A model generated the notes under the pieces. That model worked only from the letters and a program-made list of their open reading frames with translations, was not told the origin of the DNA and did not search any database. A program made the position numbers and the translations under genes. A stretch of 64,000 nucleotides of DNA. It comes from Candidula unifasciata (taxonomy: Eukaryota; Mollusca; Gastropoda; Stylommatophora; Geomitridae). The stretch spans positions 558,001 through 622,000 of the forward strand of contig CAJHNH020008565.1 in NCBI GenBank assembly GCA_905116865.2, read 5' to 3'. Below are positions 13,301-28,300 of this stretch, one piece after another. Every line of letters begins with the position of its first letter. Position 1 is the first letter of the stretch.

Positions 13301-16300
13301 TTAACAACAGTGGTGAAATTTAACAGCCCTGGCAAGATTTAACAGTTCTGGCAAGATTTAACAGCTCTGGTGAAATTTAACAGCCCTGTCAAGATTTAAC
13401 AGCTCTGGTAAAATTTAACAGCTCTGGCAAGATTTAACAACAGTGGTGAAATTAAACAGCCCTAGCAAGATTTTACAGCAATCGTGAAATTTAACAGCCC
13501 TTGCAAGATTTAACAACCGTGGTTAAATTAAACAGTCCTAGCAAGATTTAATAGCAGTGGTGAAATTTAATAGCAGTGGTGAAATTTAACAGCAGTGTTG
13601 AAATTTAAAAGCCCTGGCAAGATTTAACAGCAGTGTTGAAATTTAACAGCCCTGGCAAGATTTAACAACAGTGGTGAAATTTAACAGCCCTGGCAAGATT
13701 TAACAGCAGTGTTGAAATTTAACAGCCCTGGCAAGATTTAACAACAGTGGTGAAATTAAGCAGTAGTAGTAGGATTTTAAAAACTGAATACCAGAGTCAA
13801 TATAGGCAATAATCTGTATGCTCTAAACAGTTTTTCTAATTCTGAAACTACATTTTCAATGTGTGCAAGTACTGAGAAATCTAACATGTGCACCATGCAT
13901 AAAAGACCTTTAATATTTTGCCCTTATCACAGATAGTTAGGCGCCCAATTCTTTAACCAGAGATCAAAATAAAAAGATAGAATCAGGTTCGTTCAAGGGG
14001 GAAAAAATAATAATAAAAATAAACTTCAAAGAGAGTCATTTCTAAAAAGATACAAGTGTTCTCACTAACCTTGAGGTAACGGCAAACAGGTGCTGGCATA
14101 ATATTGTTCATAACCAAGGTCCTGTGGTCAATGTCTGAAGCAACAACAAGCCTCTGGCCATCGATCTCCTCACCTTCTATCCAAACATCAATGGACAGAG
14201 AGGCCAGGTCCATGCTTGAGGGAATTATCACATCTGTCAGGACAATGGGCTTGCCAAAGTCCAAGGTGACAAATCGTCTAGCACCTGGTAAACAATTCAA
14301 ACAGTCTTGTACTGTTGTGCTTATTTTTTAAATACTTGGTAATGTTGGGGACAACTATTGTGGTTACCTCTACAGTTCCTGGGACTTGCTATAATAAATT
14401 AGCACCTTCTTAATTATGAGAAGCCAAATCAAACCTTACCAAACAAAGCATATCCAAAATGAGGAGAGGAATGTAAAGCCTGAGGAAGACCAAGAACAAA
14501 TGGAAAGATAACATCAGAAAAACTAGTTATCAAATCTCTCCAGCCGAGGTGGCCAGTTACAGTAAAAGAAGTAAAGGTTAGAAGAAAGGGATAATATTGG
14601 CACTCTATACTCTACTGAAAGAAATTAACTCAGCAGCACTTAAAAACACAAATAAAGTGGTAACTGTTACAATTGTAAACTAGTGTACATTAAATGGCCC
14701 AGTAAAACCTCCAAAAGAAACCCACACAAATAAAGTGGTAACTGTTGCAATTGTAAACTAGTGTACATTAAATGGCCCAGTAAAACCTCCAAAAGAAACC
14801 CACACAAATAAAGTGGTAACTGTTGCAATTGTAAACTAGTGTACATTAAATGGCCCAGTAAAACCTCCAAAAGAAACCCACACAAATAAAGTGGTAACTG
14901 TTGCAATTGTAAACTAGTGTACATTAAATGGCCCAGTAAAACCTCCAAAAGAAACCCACACAAATTAAGTGGTAACTGTTGCAATTGTAAACTAGTGTAC
15001 ATTAAATGGCCCAGTAAAACCTCCAAAAGAAACCCACACAAATTAAGTGGTAACTGTTGCAATTGTAAACTAGTATACATTAAAAGGCCCAGTTGGCAAA
15101 CATCCTGGGATATGCAACAAACTATTTCAATTGTTGTAACACTGTTAAATCCAATAAATAAGAGAGACAATATAAAGTGCAAAAGGTCATCTTAAAACTT
15201 AAAAAAGACTGTTATCTCAGGATGCTACAATTTATCTAGCTTCTCTAATTGGCTAAATCAAGGATTGTGAAAAACGATCAGGAACAATACTGGGGGCCAC
15301 AGAGATATATGTTCTCTGTTGAATGGTGAGACCCTTTTAAGAATAATATGATCAAAATCCAAGTACTGTAAAATAAAATCAAAGACAGAAGAACAGCAAT
15401 ATCACGACAAGATTGTGGTCATTTTCAGTCATATTATTAGTCAAAAAAATGAAGACAACCAGATAGATTAGCGAATAAAGATCAAAGAAACAAGCAAACA
15501 GAGGAATGAAATGGCAGAGTAACATATAAGAGGATGAATTTGGTAAAACACTAAGAATTCTTAGTAGCCATGTTTTGTTGGCTATCATTATCACCAGCAT
15601 CACATAACCAGGAACATGAGGCAGATGGTGCAGTTAAAAAGCTTGGTTCAGCAATAAAAACAAAGACAAACTGAGGCCAATTGAACTGTAGACAACTAGT
15701 GATGTCGGCCATGCACACTGAAGGTAATGGAACCGCACTTGACACAGCACTAATCTGAGCCTGCCAGCCTGATGATCTCAGGCTTTCATCTGAACTTGAG
15801 GTGCAATTGTATTATTTATGAGTGCTGAGCAGTCTATAGAGAATGTGGATTTAGCACCAGATGCTCAATGGCATCAAAAGAGCCCTTTACTGTTTACTTA
15901 TATTATAAAGAAAGAAAAATAATGCAAATGTGAAAACTGTTAACGTGATGTGGGGGAAAGAGGGGAGAGGGTGTTTTTACTGAAATCTGATGCGTTTGGC
16001 CAAAAGTTGCAGATATTGCCAATGTGCCAACTGACCTTTTAAGAGTGAATGCAGAGAAAGAAGAAAAAAGAGGAATAGGAGGGGGAGGAGCAGGAAGAAT
16101 AAGAAATTGTACCAAACATGGTTAAAACTAAATAGCTGCATATAGCAAGTCTACAAGCACCTCATACCTGAGTGCATCCTTTCTATGACCAACACCTGTG
16201 GAGGAGGTGCCTGCAACAAGCCTTGAATCTGAGGAAACGCCAGCTGTTTCTCAGGGACTGTCTTCTGAGGCTGTTGCGGCTGCTGTTGCTGCTGCTGCTG

Positions 16301-19300
16301 TTGTGTGTTTATGCTCTGTTTGGGTAGTGTCTGGGACTGATGCTGCTGTTGGGAATAGGACTGAAACTGTAGCATTTTGGCTCCGTAGATCTTTGATGAG
16401 TGGCTCATGAGATTTTTCTTTTTCAGAAGGAATTCATCAAGTTGTGGCTTCAGATTTAGATGAGAAAATGATACTTTCTGCACAATGGTACTGATGATGA
16501 TAACATAAAGCACAAACACAGCACCAACTCGCAAAACAAAATAAAAGAAATAAAAAGGTTTTAAAAAAAACCATACAACTAAATTTGCAGAACCTAAAAT
16601 AAATAGAATAAAACCTAATTAACACGAATTTGCTTAATATAACACTTGGTTAACAGGAAAAAAAAATGTCCCATCAGCGACACATTAATTGGAGTCCCTG
16701 GTAGCCCAAATTTCTTTTTCACATAAACTCTGGATTTTTCACTTATTATGAATTCTTGTTTACAAGATGTTACTTTAATGAACAAATCTCTGTCTCACTC
16801 TCTCTCTCTGCCTTCTTTCTTTCTTTCTCTGTATGTGATTGTTTTGAGAAAGGGAATAAGCGATAAGTAGGAGAGTGGAAAAAGCAAAGATGAATAACCA
16901 GCTCACTGAATGAATGAATAAATCAATAAATGAATGAATAAAGGAGCAAAAATCTTTTAAAAGAATCAAAAACTGGGCATGCAGGCTCTCTTAGGCATGT
17001 ATGTATGTATGTATGTATGTATGTATGTATGTATGTATGTATGTATGTATGTATGTATGTATGTATGTATGTATGTATGTATGTATGTATGTATGTATGT
17101 ATGTATGTATGTATGTATGTATGTATGTATGTATGTATGTATGTATGTATGTATGTATGTATGTATGTATGTATGTATGTATGTATGTATGTATGTATGT
17201 ATGTATGTATGTATGTATGTATGTATGTATGTATGTATGTATGTATGTATGTATGTATGTATGTATGTATGTATGTATGTATGTATGTATGTATGGTTGT
17301 GTGTGTATGTATGTATGTATGGTTGTGTGTGTATGTATGTATTTATGTATTATGTGAGTTTGTATGTATGTATGTATGTATTATGTGAGTTTGTATGTAT
17401 GTATGTATGTATTATGTGAGTTTGTATGTATGTATGTATGTGAGTTTGTATGTATGTATGTATGTATGTATGCATGCATGCATGCATGCATGCATGCATG
17501 TATGTATGTATGTATGTATGTATGTATGTATGTATGTATGTATGTATGTATGTATGTATGTATGTATGTATGTATGTATGTATGTATGTATGTATGTATG
17601 TATGTATGTATGTATGTATTATTACATGAATATAACATGCTTCATTGATGAAATACAACTGCTGTGTGAAAGATGGAAGTTTGGAAGGGCCGAATGTAAG
17701 ACAGGCCTGCGTGCCTAATTTGTAACCTTTTGAAAATAAAGTTCGTTCGTTCTTACACTTGGCCCTTCCAAACACTCATGTTTCACACAGCAATTGTATG
17801 TTATCTGTAAAGCATGTTATGTTAAAAAAAATACATGTTTAAAAAAAAAAAAAAAAAGCATGATGGCAAAAGCTTATATTCATTTATGTATACTAACATG
17901 CATCTTATCATTCATCTATTCATATACACACATACATACACACAAATAACTATAAAGTAACATACACAAAAATAGCAAATATAACTATCCAGCAGAGGCC
18001 TAGTAAGTGGCCAGTGGATCATATGCTAACTGTATTGTATTATTACTGATCTTTCTCTGCTGGAGCTCTGGCCTCTGGCCTATTTCCCCACATGTTGGTC
18101 CCTCAGTAAACTTAGCTGAATGGCCCTGATCTACAAAAAGATGTAATAACATTACGTGCAGAGAACCATAACACAAATCATCAAAAAACTACTAATTATC
18201 CTCACAGAACATTTACAACATGAATATCTACACAGAGCAATAACAATACCCCTTTCTAAACAGACAAATGAAAAGTTGAAACGTCAGTACACACAACAGG
18301 GGCACTCCATGGTCTTGCATGTTGAAGGCTGTGAATTCAGATTTTGAACCACCCTTCGATTTTTGGGTGCAGATGCTTTGAGATCCTTTATGATTTCACT
18401 AGAGCTATCCAATCTTGTGCTTTGTTCAGTCAGTGGGTGAACTGCCATAGAGAGACTGAGCCTTATGTGACAACCCACACACAAAAATACTGCTGCAACA
18501 AAATCAATCTCTCCTGCCCTGAAACACTCTTTTAAACATACAATAAGAAAACTAACGTTAATGGCGGCAATTTTTAACATAACAGAGTTTTTGAAATTAT
18601 TTTACTGATCTATGTCCATACAGAATCTTTAATTCCACCTTCTGTATAGGGACATACAAAAAGAAAGAAAACAAAAATGAATGAATGAATAAATCAAGAA
18701 TTGACATCATGGCACTCGAGACATTCCCACACAAGCACTGTCCACTTCCTCAGTAGCCAACGAAGTTCCCATACTAATGGGGATAGCTGCAACTTGACTG
18801 ATATAGAAAAAAAGATATAACTAGGCATACTTACAATTTTAGGAGCGGCAGGCTGGGTCAGTATTGAGGTCAGATCACCTCCTAGGATGGGAGACACTGT
18901 CTCATCAACAAAAGTAGATGCCTGCAGGGGTATCAGGTTTGCGGTGGTTGTATTGAAAGCACTGGCTACTGGAGCAGGTCCACTTGTGCTGGGAGCTGCA
19001 TCCATTCTTTCCATGCGGGTACCATCACTTGTGGCATGGCAGCGGAAGTGCAAGGGCTCCACTTCCAGCAGGCCAAAAATGTCATTCCTCAAGCAATTCA
19101 GCTGAAGAAGAAAAGTTTCATTACAAATCTGGCAACATGACTGATGAACTTAGGTAACAAACATAAGTGATTTTTGCTGCTAAACATCATGTAGCAGGTC
19201 CTCTACAGAAGGTCGCTCTCATCATAGTTTCCTCCAAGAAACTTGTCTCCCACCAGCTCTCTCTACATCCAATTCTCCCACCACATGCCCTTCCCTATCC

Positions 19301-22300
19301 AAGTTGTCATTTATATCATGCACTCATCTTCATGCTGGTTGACCCCTTCCTCTTCTCTTCCCTGGTACAATGCCCTCTGCTATCATTCTTTCCAATCCGC
19401 GTGCACTTTATACGACCAAAATATTTCAGTACATGACTGATAAGCTACGGTAATAATGGTAACTTAATGATTTTAGGTTTTATTAATATGGCTGAAACTA
19501 ATTAAAAAATGATTTATGATGATTTCAAATGCTCTAACATATGATAAACTATAAAAATAAGATGGTTGAAAAACTCTAGAGATAATGATTTATGATGATT
19601 TTTAATGTCATTAGCATGACTGATACACTACGATAATGACAATTAAACAGCTTGATAAATGACACATAAAAATGATAATTTTATTTGCTTACAATTAGAT
19701 GAATGATAAACTAATGATGGTTTTAACGATTATCAATGGGTCCTAAGACTTTGATAAGAACGGAGGTGTGCAACATTAAAAAAAAAAAAAAAAAAGATAT
19801 GTACTACTGACAAAACAATCAAGGCCCTTTTTATGCCAGTTTGTAGACCAAACAGAACTGTGGGGGAGGTGGTCAACATCACACACTGGCAAGATTTACT
19901 TCCCAGGACATTACCTGGTTCTGATTTATAGCTGGGGTGACCTGGGTCAATACTGAAGGAAACCAATCTGACTTGATGCAGATTCAAACCAAAGATATTT
20001 GTACTTGCAGGCGAGCATAAGGCACAACAATGATGTATTATCAACATCCCAGAACACTGACAAACATGTAAAACAGCTAACCAGGTTTTTAGATGCTTTC
20101 TCAGGGGGTGACAGCAGAAGGTCAAACAAGTCTGGCTGCTCCTTGTTCCCGGTGGTACTGACCCCTCCTGACGCTGAGGAACTAGCTGTTTTGATGACAT
20201 TGGTAAATATTGTCGTTGGAGTTGTGCTGCCAGACTGTGTGCTTGGCTTTGTCAGATTGCCAATATCCATGTCAAACAACTCTTCCTCAAATGGATTTCC
20301 ATACAGTCCGTACCTGCAGAAAAGCAATAAATACAGAATTATTCAACTGGGCAAGATTGTCCTCTCCTGGCGGAGCTGCGAATCAACATGTGGCCACGCC
20401 CAGTAGATCAGACAACTAAGCTTTTAGGGAACCTAAGAGACCTTGATGTGACATCCCAGTTTATTGCCCACAGTGGATTAAGCGCATGACCAGATATCGC
20501 TGAAGAAGAACTCAAAAGAACCATCATTGTGGAACTAGTTAGCTTCAATAGAATGACAAAAATAAAAGAGGCAGGCTTCTGACAAAACGGTTCAGGCTCT
20601 CACCAAATAGCTTTGTAAGAGAATAACACGGCAAAGTTTGGAAATAAATACATCACTTTAAGCTGGGTTTGTAGACTATGAAAGAACATAGAGTAACACT
20701 GATAGGAAGTTTCTTTGGCAAAGATGAGGCACTGTGATAACCTATAAAAGGCAATTAGCATAATAAAGGCAAATTGTTAAACATGAAATACAGAATACTT
20801 CATAAGAATAAACAGATGAATATGGAATAAGAACAGGAGTAGAGCAGAGTGCCTTTCAGTGCTTGTAATTTTCAATGACTAACTGACCAGATCATGAGGT
20901 CAAAAACAGCTACCACCTAAATAGAATTCAGTGAATGTAGTCCTGACCTAAGATTACATAAAATTACCTGCCAGCTCACTGATGGAAACAAGAGGTGTCA
21001 GAGATACTGCATAATAGGCCAGACTGGGCTCTTTTGAACCTGCCAGATCAGGGGAATTAAGTCTGCCAAGCAAGAAAGATAAGTAGGGGGAGTCAGTAAG
21101 TGACTGACACTACAAAGAAAGATAATTGTAGTTTAAAAGTACCTCAGGGGTGTGACTTAAATCCTCTCCTGAAGAAAACAGTCTGATACAGATAAAGGGA
21201 AGGGACTAACTCTGCTAACTGAGAGTAGAGGAAAGATTAATACTGCTAGGGATCTTGAATTCATTTCAGAGTGCTGCCAGCATGCCATCAACTAAGATCA
21301 ACAACAGAAAGTCTTTGTTTGGCAAATTGCTGGAATTTTCCCAGTTCCCATCAGGGGCAAGGACCAGTCAGCACTAATCATAAGCACAGGAGTCCCGTGT
21401 ACGAACCTACGTTGCGTGGGAGATCAGCATGCTGGAAAAACTCAAATCTAGGGCTGTATCGTATCGTATCGTATAAAGTCAAACAAAAATTCCAAACTTA
21501 GTCCTTTTTTAGCCGCCTGATGGCCTGCTTTTTCAAGGACGGTGAAAAAGCAATCTTATATTACCACAAAGTTATGTTCAGTATGTTTGTTTGTAAACTA
21601 ATCATCATTATAAGAACATCACTCTAACCTCAGATGCTCAGTTCTCTAGCTGAAGCATCTCATTACCACCATACCATCAGCCAGTCACTGGTTGTTCAAC
21701 TATTTTAACATGACAAATGTCATCTAAATTATTGTTAGTATAATAAATCAATAAATCAAGTTTTATACTACATCATTTGTTCTACATCAGTTGTTAAATT
21801 CCAAGTACCTTTTTAACTAAACTATCAGATAGAATTACATTTGGTGGGGGCTCTTTAATCATTCTTTACCAGGAGAAGGTTGTCAGGAGGGGTCACTTGC
21901 CCTGTCTAACAGTTCATTAATTAAAGTAATTTAGACATCTAAAACCCCTTAACTTCTCCTGTGGCTACCAAGTGCAGCTGCTGTGAATTTACATGACGAG
22001 CCAAATATGGCTGTTTTCTTCAATATCCAGGACTTTGAGATCAACACAGCTCAAATATTAGTCCAGTTTCTCCTGTGGAGGTGAAGCGTTGAGATTGAAA
22101 CTCCTACTACTCACAAAAGCATCTATACGCTCGGTGACTCACCACAAGAGCACATAAGAAACATTTCCTATGACTAAATATTTGCTAATCACTTTATCTT
22201 TCTGATATGTTGGCACCTTTCCTCTTTCCAGACGACAGTGTTATATTGTGCTATGTGGAAGCAAGGACTCACAGCCCATGGTGATGGCGAGGGAGAGCAG

Positions 22301-25300
22301 TAAGACCAACTCACATTAAAAAAAAATATTCCACAATTAGCACAAGCGATTTCAGGACTGTTGCTGCCATCATACATATGTATTTAGTATAATTTTTCTC
22401 AGATGCTCAGCTCTCAATCTTTCTGCAACCATTGTTTCCTTTATTCCCATTCCCTTCCTGATTTCCCCCCTCCATGCAACATAGTCCATAGCATTTAATT
22501 CCCATGACTCTACCTCAATACCTGTATTATTTATGTTCCACTTGCACACATCTTTATACTGAAGTAGAGGCTGACATTGACAGCTTCTATCGATCTGTAT
22601 TTCATCATAGAGTCCTTAGGGACTCTACCATCCTCCATCCTCCAGGTGTTACCCAGCCAACTGAACCTTTGTAGACTGAGCATTGAGAAAATTGTTGTGA
22701 TCCCTGCTCTTTCCAGTACCTCAGTGTTTGTGATCTTGTCCTGCCACTTAATGCCAAGTATTCTTCTTAGGCATCACATGTGAAAGCTATGTAGCCATTT
22801 CTCCTGGTGCGAATAAGTTGATAAAGTTTCACTGCCATAAAGCAGAGTGCTGAAAACACAAGCCTGATAGACAAGAGTTTTTGTTTTAATCATGAGCAGT
22901 CTGTTCCCCCAAACTCTTTTTGTCTAGCTGCTCACTGTTATTCTTGCCTTACCTATCCTGATATTGATTTCTTGGTCCTGTGATAGACTGTTTTTCAGTG
23001 TGGATCCCAGATATATAAAATGGTCAAATGTCTCTAAATCTTCACCATCAATGTAGACTGAGGGTCTATCATAGACACCTTGCTTCATAATCTTTGTCTT
23101 CTTTTCGCTAATTGTTAGTCCAAATTCACAGCATGCATGAGCAAATGCAGATAGTGAATATTGCAGTTCTTCCTCCGAGTGGGTGGTAATTCCTGCATCA
23201 TCTGCAAACAGCAGCTCTCTGATCTTCTTAACCTGGCTTTGGCTTCCAACCTACAAGCTTTGCAGAGGTTGCCTTCAGATCAAGAGTGGATAATAACCCC
23301 CCCCCCCCCCCCCCCTCCTGATCTCAAAAGAAGTATTTAAAAAAGAGTGGGAATGATATTCCATAAGGGTAGGAGCAAGTACACATCCTGGCTTCACCCC
23401 ACTCTAGATTACAAACTCCTCTGATATTTTACAGTCAAAACTGATAGTGCCTTTCATACTTGTGTGTGTGAAAGGACTCAATAATGCTCAGCAGGGTAGG
23501 TGGGCAACCTATCTTCTTGTATATGTTTAACAGACCGTTACAACTAACCAAATCAAATGCACTGGTAAGACTAATTTCCTTTTCTCCATAGCACAAAGCC
23601 TGAGCAGTATTGTAGAGACCATGTGTTTCCTATGCATCATGATTCCTCTCTCAGCCTGTGTTTTTTATTCCAAAGGACAGGTAACACTGGCATGTTTGGA
23701 ATAAAGCAGGCCGCAGAAGCCGCCAGATCAGAAAAGCAGAGCTTTATCTGCCCACCTATTAAAGCTTCTCTCCTAGAACAGTTGCCAGCCAAGACTTAAG
23801 GGCCTGGTCTGCCCTGCTATATCATAAAGTTTCAGATTGCATTTCCTTTTCCTAGGAAAAGCCTAGTATTCTCCCCAATCCACTCCTGCACCTGAAGCCA
23901 ACAGCACAATGTGGGATGTCAGGTTTGTTATATACTGCACAACATTTAGCGTTAACAGAAAATAGGTAGAACCCAATACTGTTACAGTGTAGCTCATTCA
24001 TATCTGACTAAGAACTGACCTGACAATACTATTTATATATAGCAGCATGGTTCTGTAAATAAATATTATACTATCAAAGAGGCATGATGCTGGTAAGTAA
24101 GAAGAAATCATTGTTTCCATAAATCAGATAATATAAACAATGAATGAATCAAACAGCTGATGAGAACATGCATTTAACCCTGCACAAAACTAGGCCCAAC
24201 AAATAAAAGAACCAATGCTGCTGGACAGAGATAACTACAACAAGCAATACTTACCTTGTTTTAAGCAGTGCATGAAGGTCGTGGGTTCTAATGCTGTACT
24301 GTCGGGATACATCCAGCAAGAGTTCACAGGACTTTTGTGCCACTAGCTCCATGTCAATCATCTTAACTCTGTTCAGGAGGGTGAAAAACCAGCACATAGC
24401 ACCACTGCTGTTGCAAAGGGGCAACAAGGAAAAGCACTCCAACAAAGCATTGACAAGGGCCTGGCTGAATGCAGGGGCTACAAGTGGATCAGACGTGAGC
24501 TTTGAGCATCTGCAAAAATCAAGTGATGATAAATTTTAAGTCTTACTGTGTAAAGATAATTGTCTTATAAGAGCTCTGAGCATCTGCAAAAATCAAAGGA
24601 TAAATGCTGAAATCATATTGTGTAAGATCACATTCTTACTGTAGACAGACATGCTCCATGCAGAGTGGCAAGCATCACTTCAGAGGCGGTTAATCGTTGT
24701 CCCGGGTAGTTAGTATTGATTGGATATTTTCTGCAAGTCATGCCAGTGTTGGGAAATGAGCGGGCAGACTGGCTGGCTCTGCAACACTTGGTGGGGAATT
24801 GACTGATGTATGACAAGCTAGATATTGTCAGGGTCCTTTGGGAGCTAGTGAACAGTGCTGAGGTATAGACAAATCACTACAGTCTGAAAAGAATGGCGCT
24901 GCGAGGAGTTACCAGGGGTTCTGGCTGATGCTCAATACTCAAGCAAAAGGCAAGATGAATATGCAATCAGACAGTTACTGGTGCCACTGGAATTGGAACT
25001 CTTCACTTGCTGCTGAAGATGGGGATGGAGCGCTTAAGGGTGTGTTCAGAGTGCTATGATGTCGATTCAACATTCAATAACATTCAACCTTATTACTGTA
25101 CAAGAGCTCTCCACATCTGCAGAAATCAATGCAATGAGGAGAGACATCAAAATGGGGTATCACACACAGCTTAACTGAGAGGCAAGGACATACTAGAGGA
25201 TTTCAATAAAAGCCAGCAGCTGAATTAAAGTGAACTACATTTCATCAATCTATTAAAATTATAATTTCCCCACTGGTATAGTTGTCTTTACTTTGGCGCC

Positions 25301-28300
25301 ATTAACTTTTCCTACTAATATTATCAAAGTATGCATATGCTGCTTGTTTAATTTCTTTCAGCTGTTTTTATTTCATGGTTTTTGGAATTACCTCATTTTC
25401 CTGCTCCTACTTTATGCAGTATTGTTTCAAAATCTCACTGCTGAATACTTTATACTGATCACCAGCTGTGCTTAGAAATGTTCTGACAGGTTACAAGTGG
25501 TCAAGTGAAAACTGACAGTTGAAAACTAACTTTAAAAAAATAAAATAAAAATAAAGAAACACTTACTCCATGCACAGAGCCAGCAGCCTTGACAACTTGT
25601 GTGCGGTGGTACGAGATCCTAAGATGAAGCAGGACTTCACCATGCCCTTCAAATCAAGCTGCACCGACTCTAACAATGCTCTATCATCACCTCTGGAAAA
25701 TATCCAAGATTACACTTATGTTAGCATGGACCTTCTTATCCACCCCAATAGACATGAAAAGGTGTACATGAAATCTATGACACTTACTTAAAACGTATCT
25801 GCTACTAGAGAATGTGTCTTCCTCTACTCCACCCCCACTGGGGACGAGGCCAACACTAACTTGTGGTTTGTTGGCTGTTGCAGCTGAAAATGGGACAACT
25901 GATTCTCATAAAAGTAGGCAACTTCCCAAGAATAAGTAAAAGTAAATCTCATAAAATGGACAGCTAAATTTGAAGAGATTTTACAGCTGTTTACAAATGT
26001 GTAAAGCAAGGAGTTACTGTTATTTCTACATCTGTCTATCATATCTTTTACAGCAAAGCCACCTGCTTACTCAACATTTCATCACGCATATATAAATAAT
26101 TAATGTACTTTTATTAATTTAATTCAGACTGCTTACATCCATCTAATAATGGTGTTTGGGATGTTTTCTTTGCACTCTGAAAGCTGTGGATTTAGTTTGA
26201 GGATATGACCAATCAGTTCGACAAAGCAGCTGTTTGATGATCCTTTAGCTCTGCACAGAGAGCCCAAGTTATATTTCAATAAAACCCAGCACATTAAATT
26301 CTAACTTCTTGCCTTTAAACACATTTTATTTAATTTATGGCACACACACTTTTGCATAAGCAACTAACATAACGCATCCAATCAGCTGAATGAAAAACAG
26401 GGACACGACTCACTTTTTCTCAGGGTCATTCATCTGTACGGCCAGAATCCAGATGAGAATATCTAAGGCCATATTTTGCATATGTTCCATGCTGACTCCC
26501 AGGATAGTCTCCGCAGTTGAAGTCACCAACAATTTGATCAAACGTTTGTGAAAGCCTGTATCCTGAATCATGCTGCTGCGATGGAGTTTTTCCGAATGCA
26601 CGTTAGTCTTCTTGAACACACGGACGGTGATTGAAAGCTCCTGGAACCAGTCACAACCTTTCAAATCTGACAGTTTTTGCTTTTCTGAGACAGAACTCTT
26701 CTCCGACCCCGCTTGTGCAACACTATCAAATAAGCCTTTGATGTTCTTGTGTTTGCTTTCTGCGTGAATGTTCTTGTAAATGGTGCTTAGCGTTTTCTTC
26801 TTAGATTTCAACTGTAGAAAGTATATGATCAATGCAGTCAAAAATAAAAATAAAAACTAGATTTTTAAAAATCCTCTCCCAACCCCAATTTCTCATAATA
26901 TTGTTCGTTAAGACTAAACACTAATCAACACTGTCACAGCTCCAACATTTATGAACTGTGATGACTAGACATTAACCAACAATATCATAACTGCAAACAC
27001 TGGTGAGACTAAACATCAGCCAACAATGTAAAAACGGCAAACACAGTTAAGACTTAACATTAGCCAACAATGTCACAGCTCTAACACTGTTAAGACTGAA
27101 CATTAACCAACAATGTCACAGCTCCAAACACTGTTGAGACTAAACATTAATCAACAATGTCAGAGCTCCAAACACTGCTGAGACTAAACATTAATCAACA
27201 ATGTCACAGCTTCAAACACTGTTAATGTTATGACTAAACATCAGCCAACAATGTCACAGCTCCAACACTGTTAAGACTGAACATTAACCAACAATGTCAT
27301 AGCTTCAAACACTGTTGAGACCAAACATTAATCAACAATGTCACAGCCTCAAACACTATTATAACTAAACATTAGCCAACAATGTCACAGCTCCAAACCA
27401 TTACAAACTCTGTTAAGACTAAACATTTAGCAATACTCCCAGCTCCAAATATTTGCAATCACTGCTGAGACTAAACATGAACCCATTAAAATCTATCACA
27501 AAATTGAACACCATTTCCAAATACTGACCATTTCCACATCCACCTTCCCACAACTCACCACTTTATCCATGTGTGCCACGGCACTGCGGTCAGAATCTGT
27601 CTGGTCTTTGCTTATGAGCACTGGCTCAGACAGGGGACTGTTCTCAAAGCCTTTCACGTGCAACAGCAAAGATCTCAGCTTACAGTTGAACAAATGAGGG
27701 CTGGACAATGTAATGAGACCTCCAGATCCTGTCAGATCTAGGCAGTTGTGTAACATGACCGGCCCACACAGCACCTCTGCATTGTGAGCCTCCAAGAACC
27801 TTGGGTCTACGACACCACTGGTGGATCTGACATCACTGGCTCCTCCCACTACCGCAGCTTTTCTGCTGCCGGAAGCTGCACCTGATGCTGCTGTGCTCTG
27901 CAGGTTGAAGTCTGAGGTTCCACTACCACTTGGAGGGCAGAATATGGAACTGATGTTTTGCTTCAACAGGGTGACCTGCCCAAAAATAATAAGACAAATA
28001 AAACTGTTATATCAAATATAAAATGTACTTCTGTGTATAAATGTATGCATTTCAGTACACAAATTCACATCTTCTTTCTCCTCACTCTCCAAGAAACCAC
28101 AGTACAACATTTCTAACTAACTTCAGAAGCAAATAAGGTATCATGCAAATGTCTATAACAGCTTTAGGTTAACCATCTGTAGGAGCACAAGAGGTAGACA
28201 GCAGCACAAAAAGAGACAGGAGCATAAGAGAGAGAGAGAGAGACAAGTGCACAAGTAGAGACAGACAGGAGCACTAGCAGAGACAGATGGGAGCACAAGA

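Noticed and set aside
14667..15182. A 171-codon frame with a 26-residue repeat
   Set aside because: It follows from a 78-bp tandem unit whose length is divisible by three. Opposite strand frames are open for the same reason.
16979..17648. Long open frames with endless MYVC or YIHT repeats on both strands
   Set aside because: They are translations of the ATGT tetranucleotide repeat; any frame through it is open. No start context or homology.
19733..20200. A 155-codon minus-strand frame overlapping exon 19
   Set aside because: It is a different frame from the conserved exon 19 reading and runs through a dispersed repeat and a poly-A tract.
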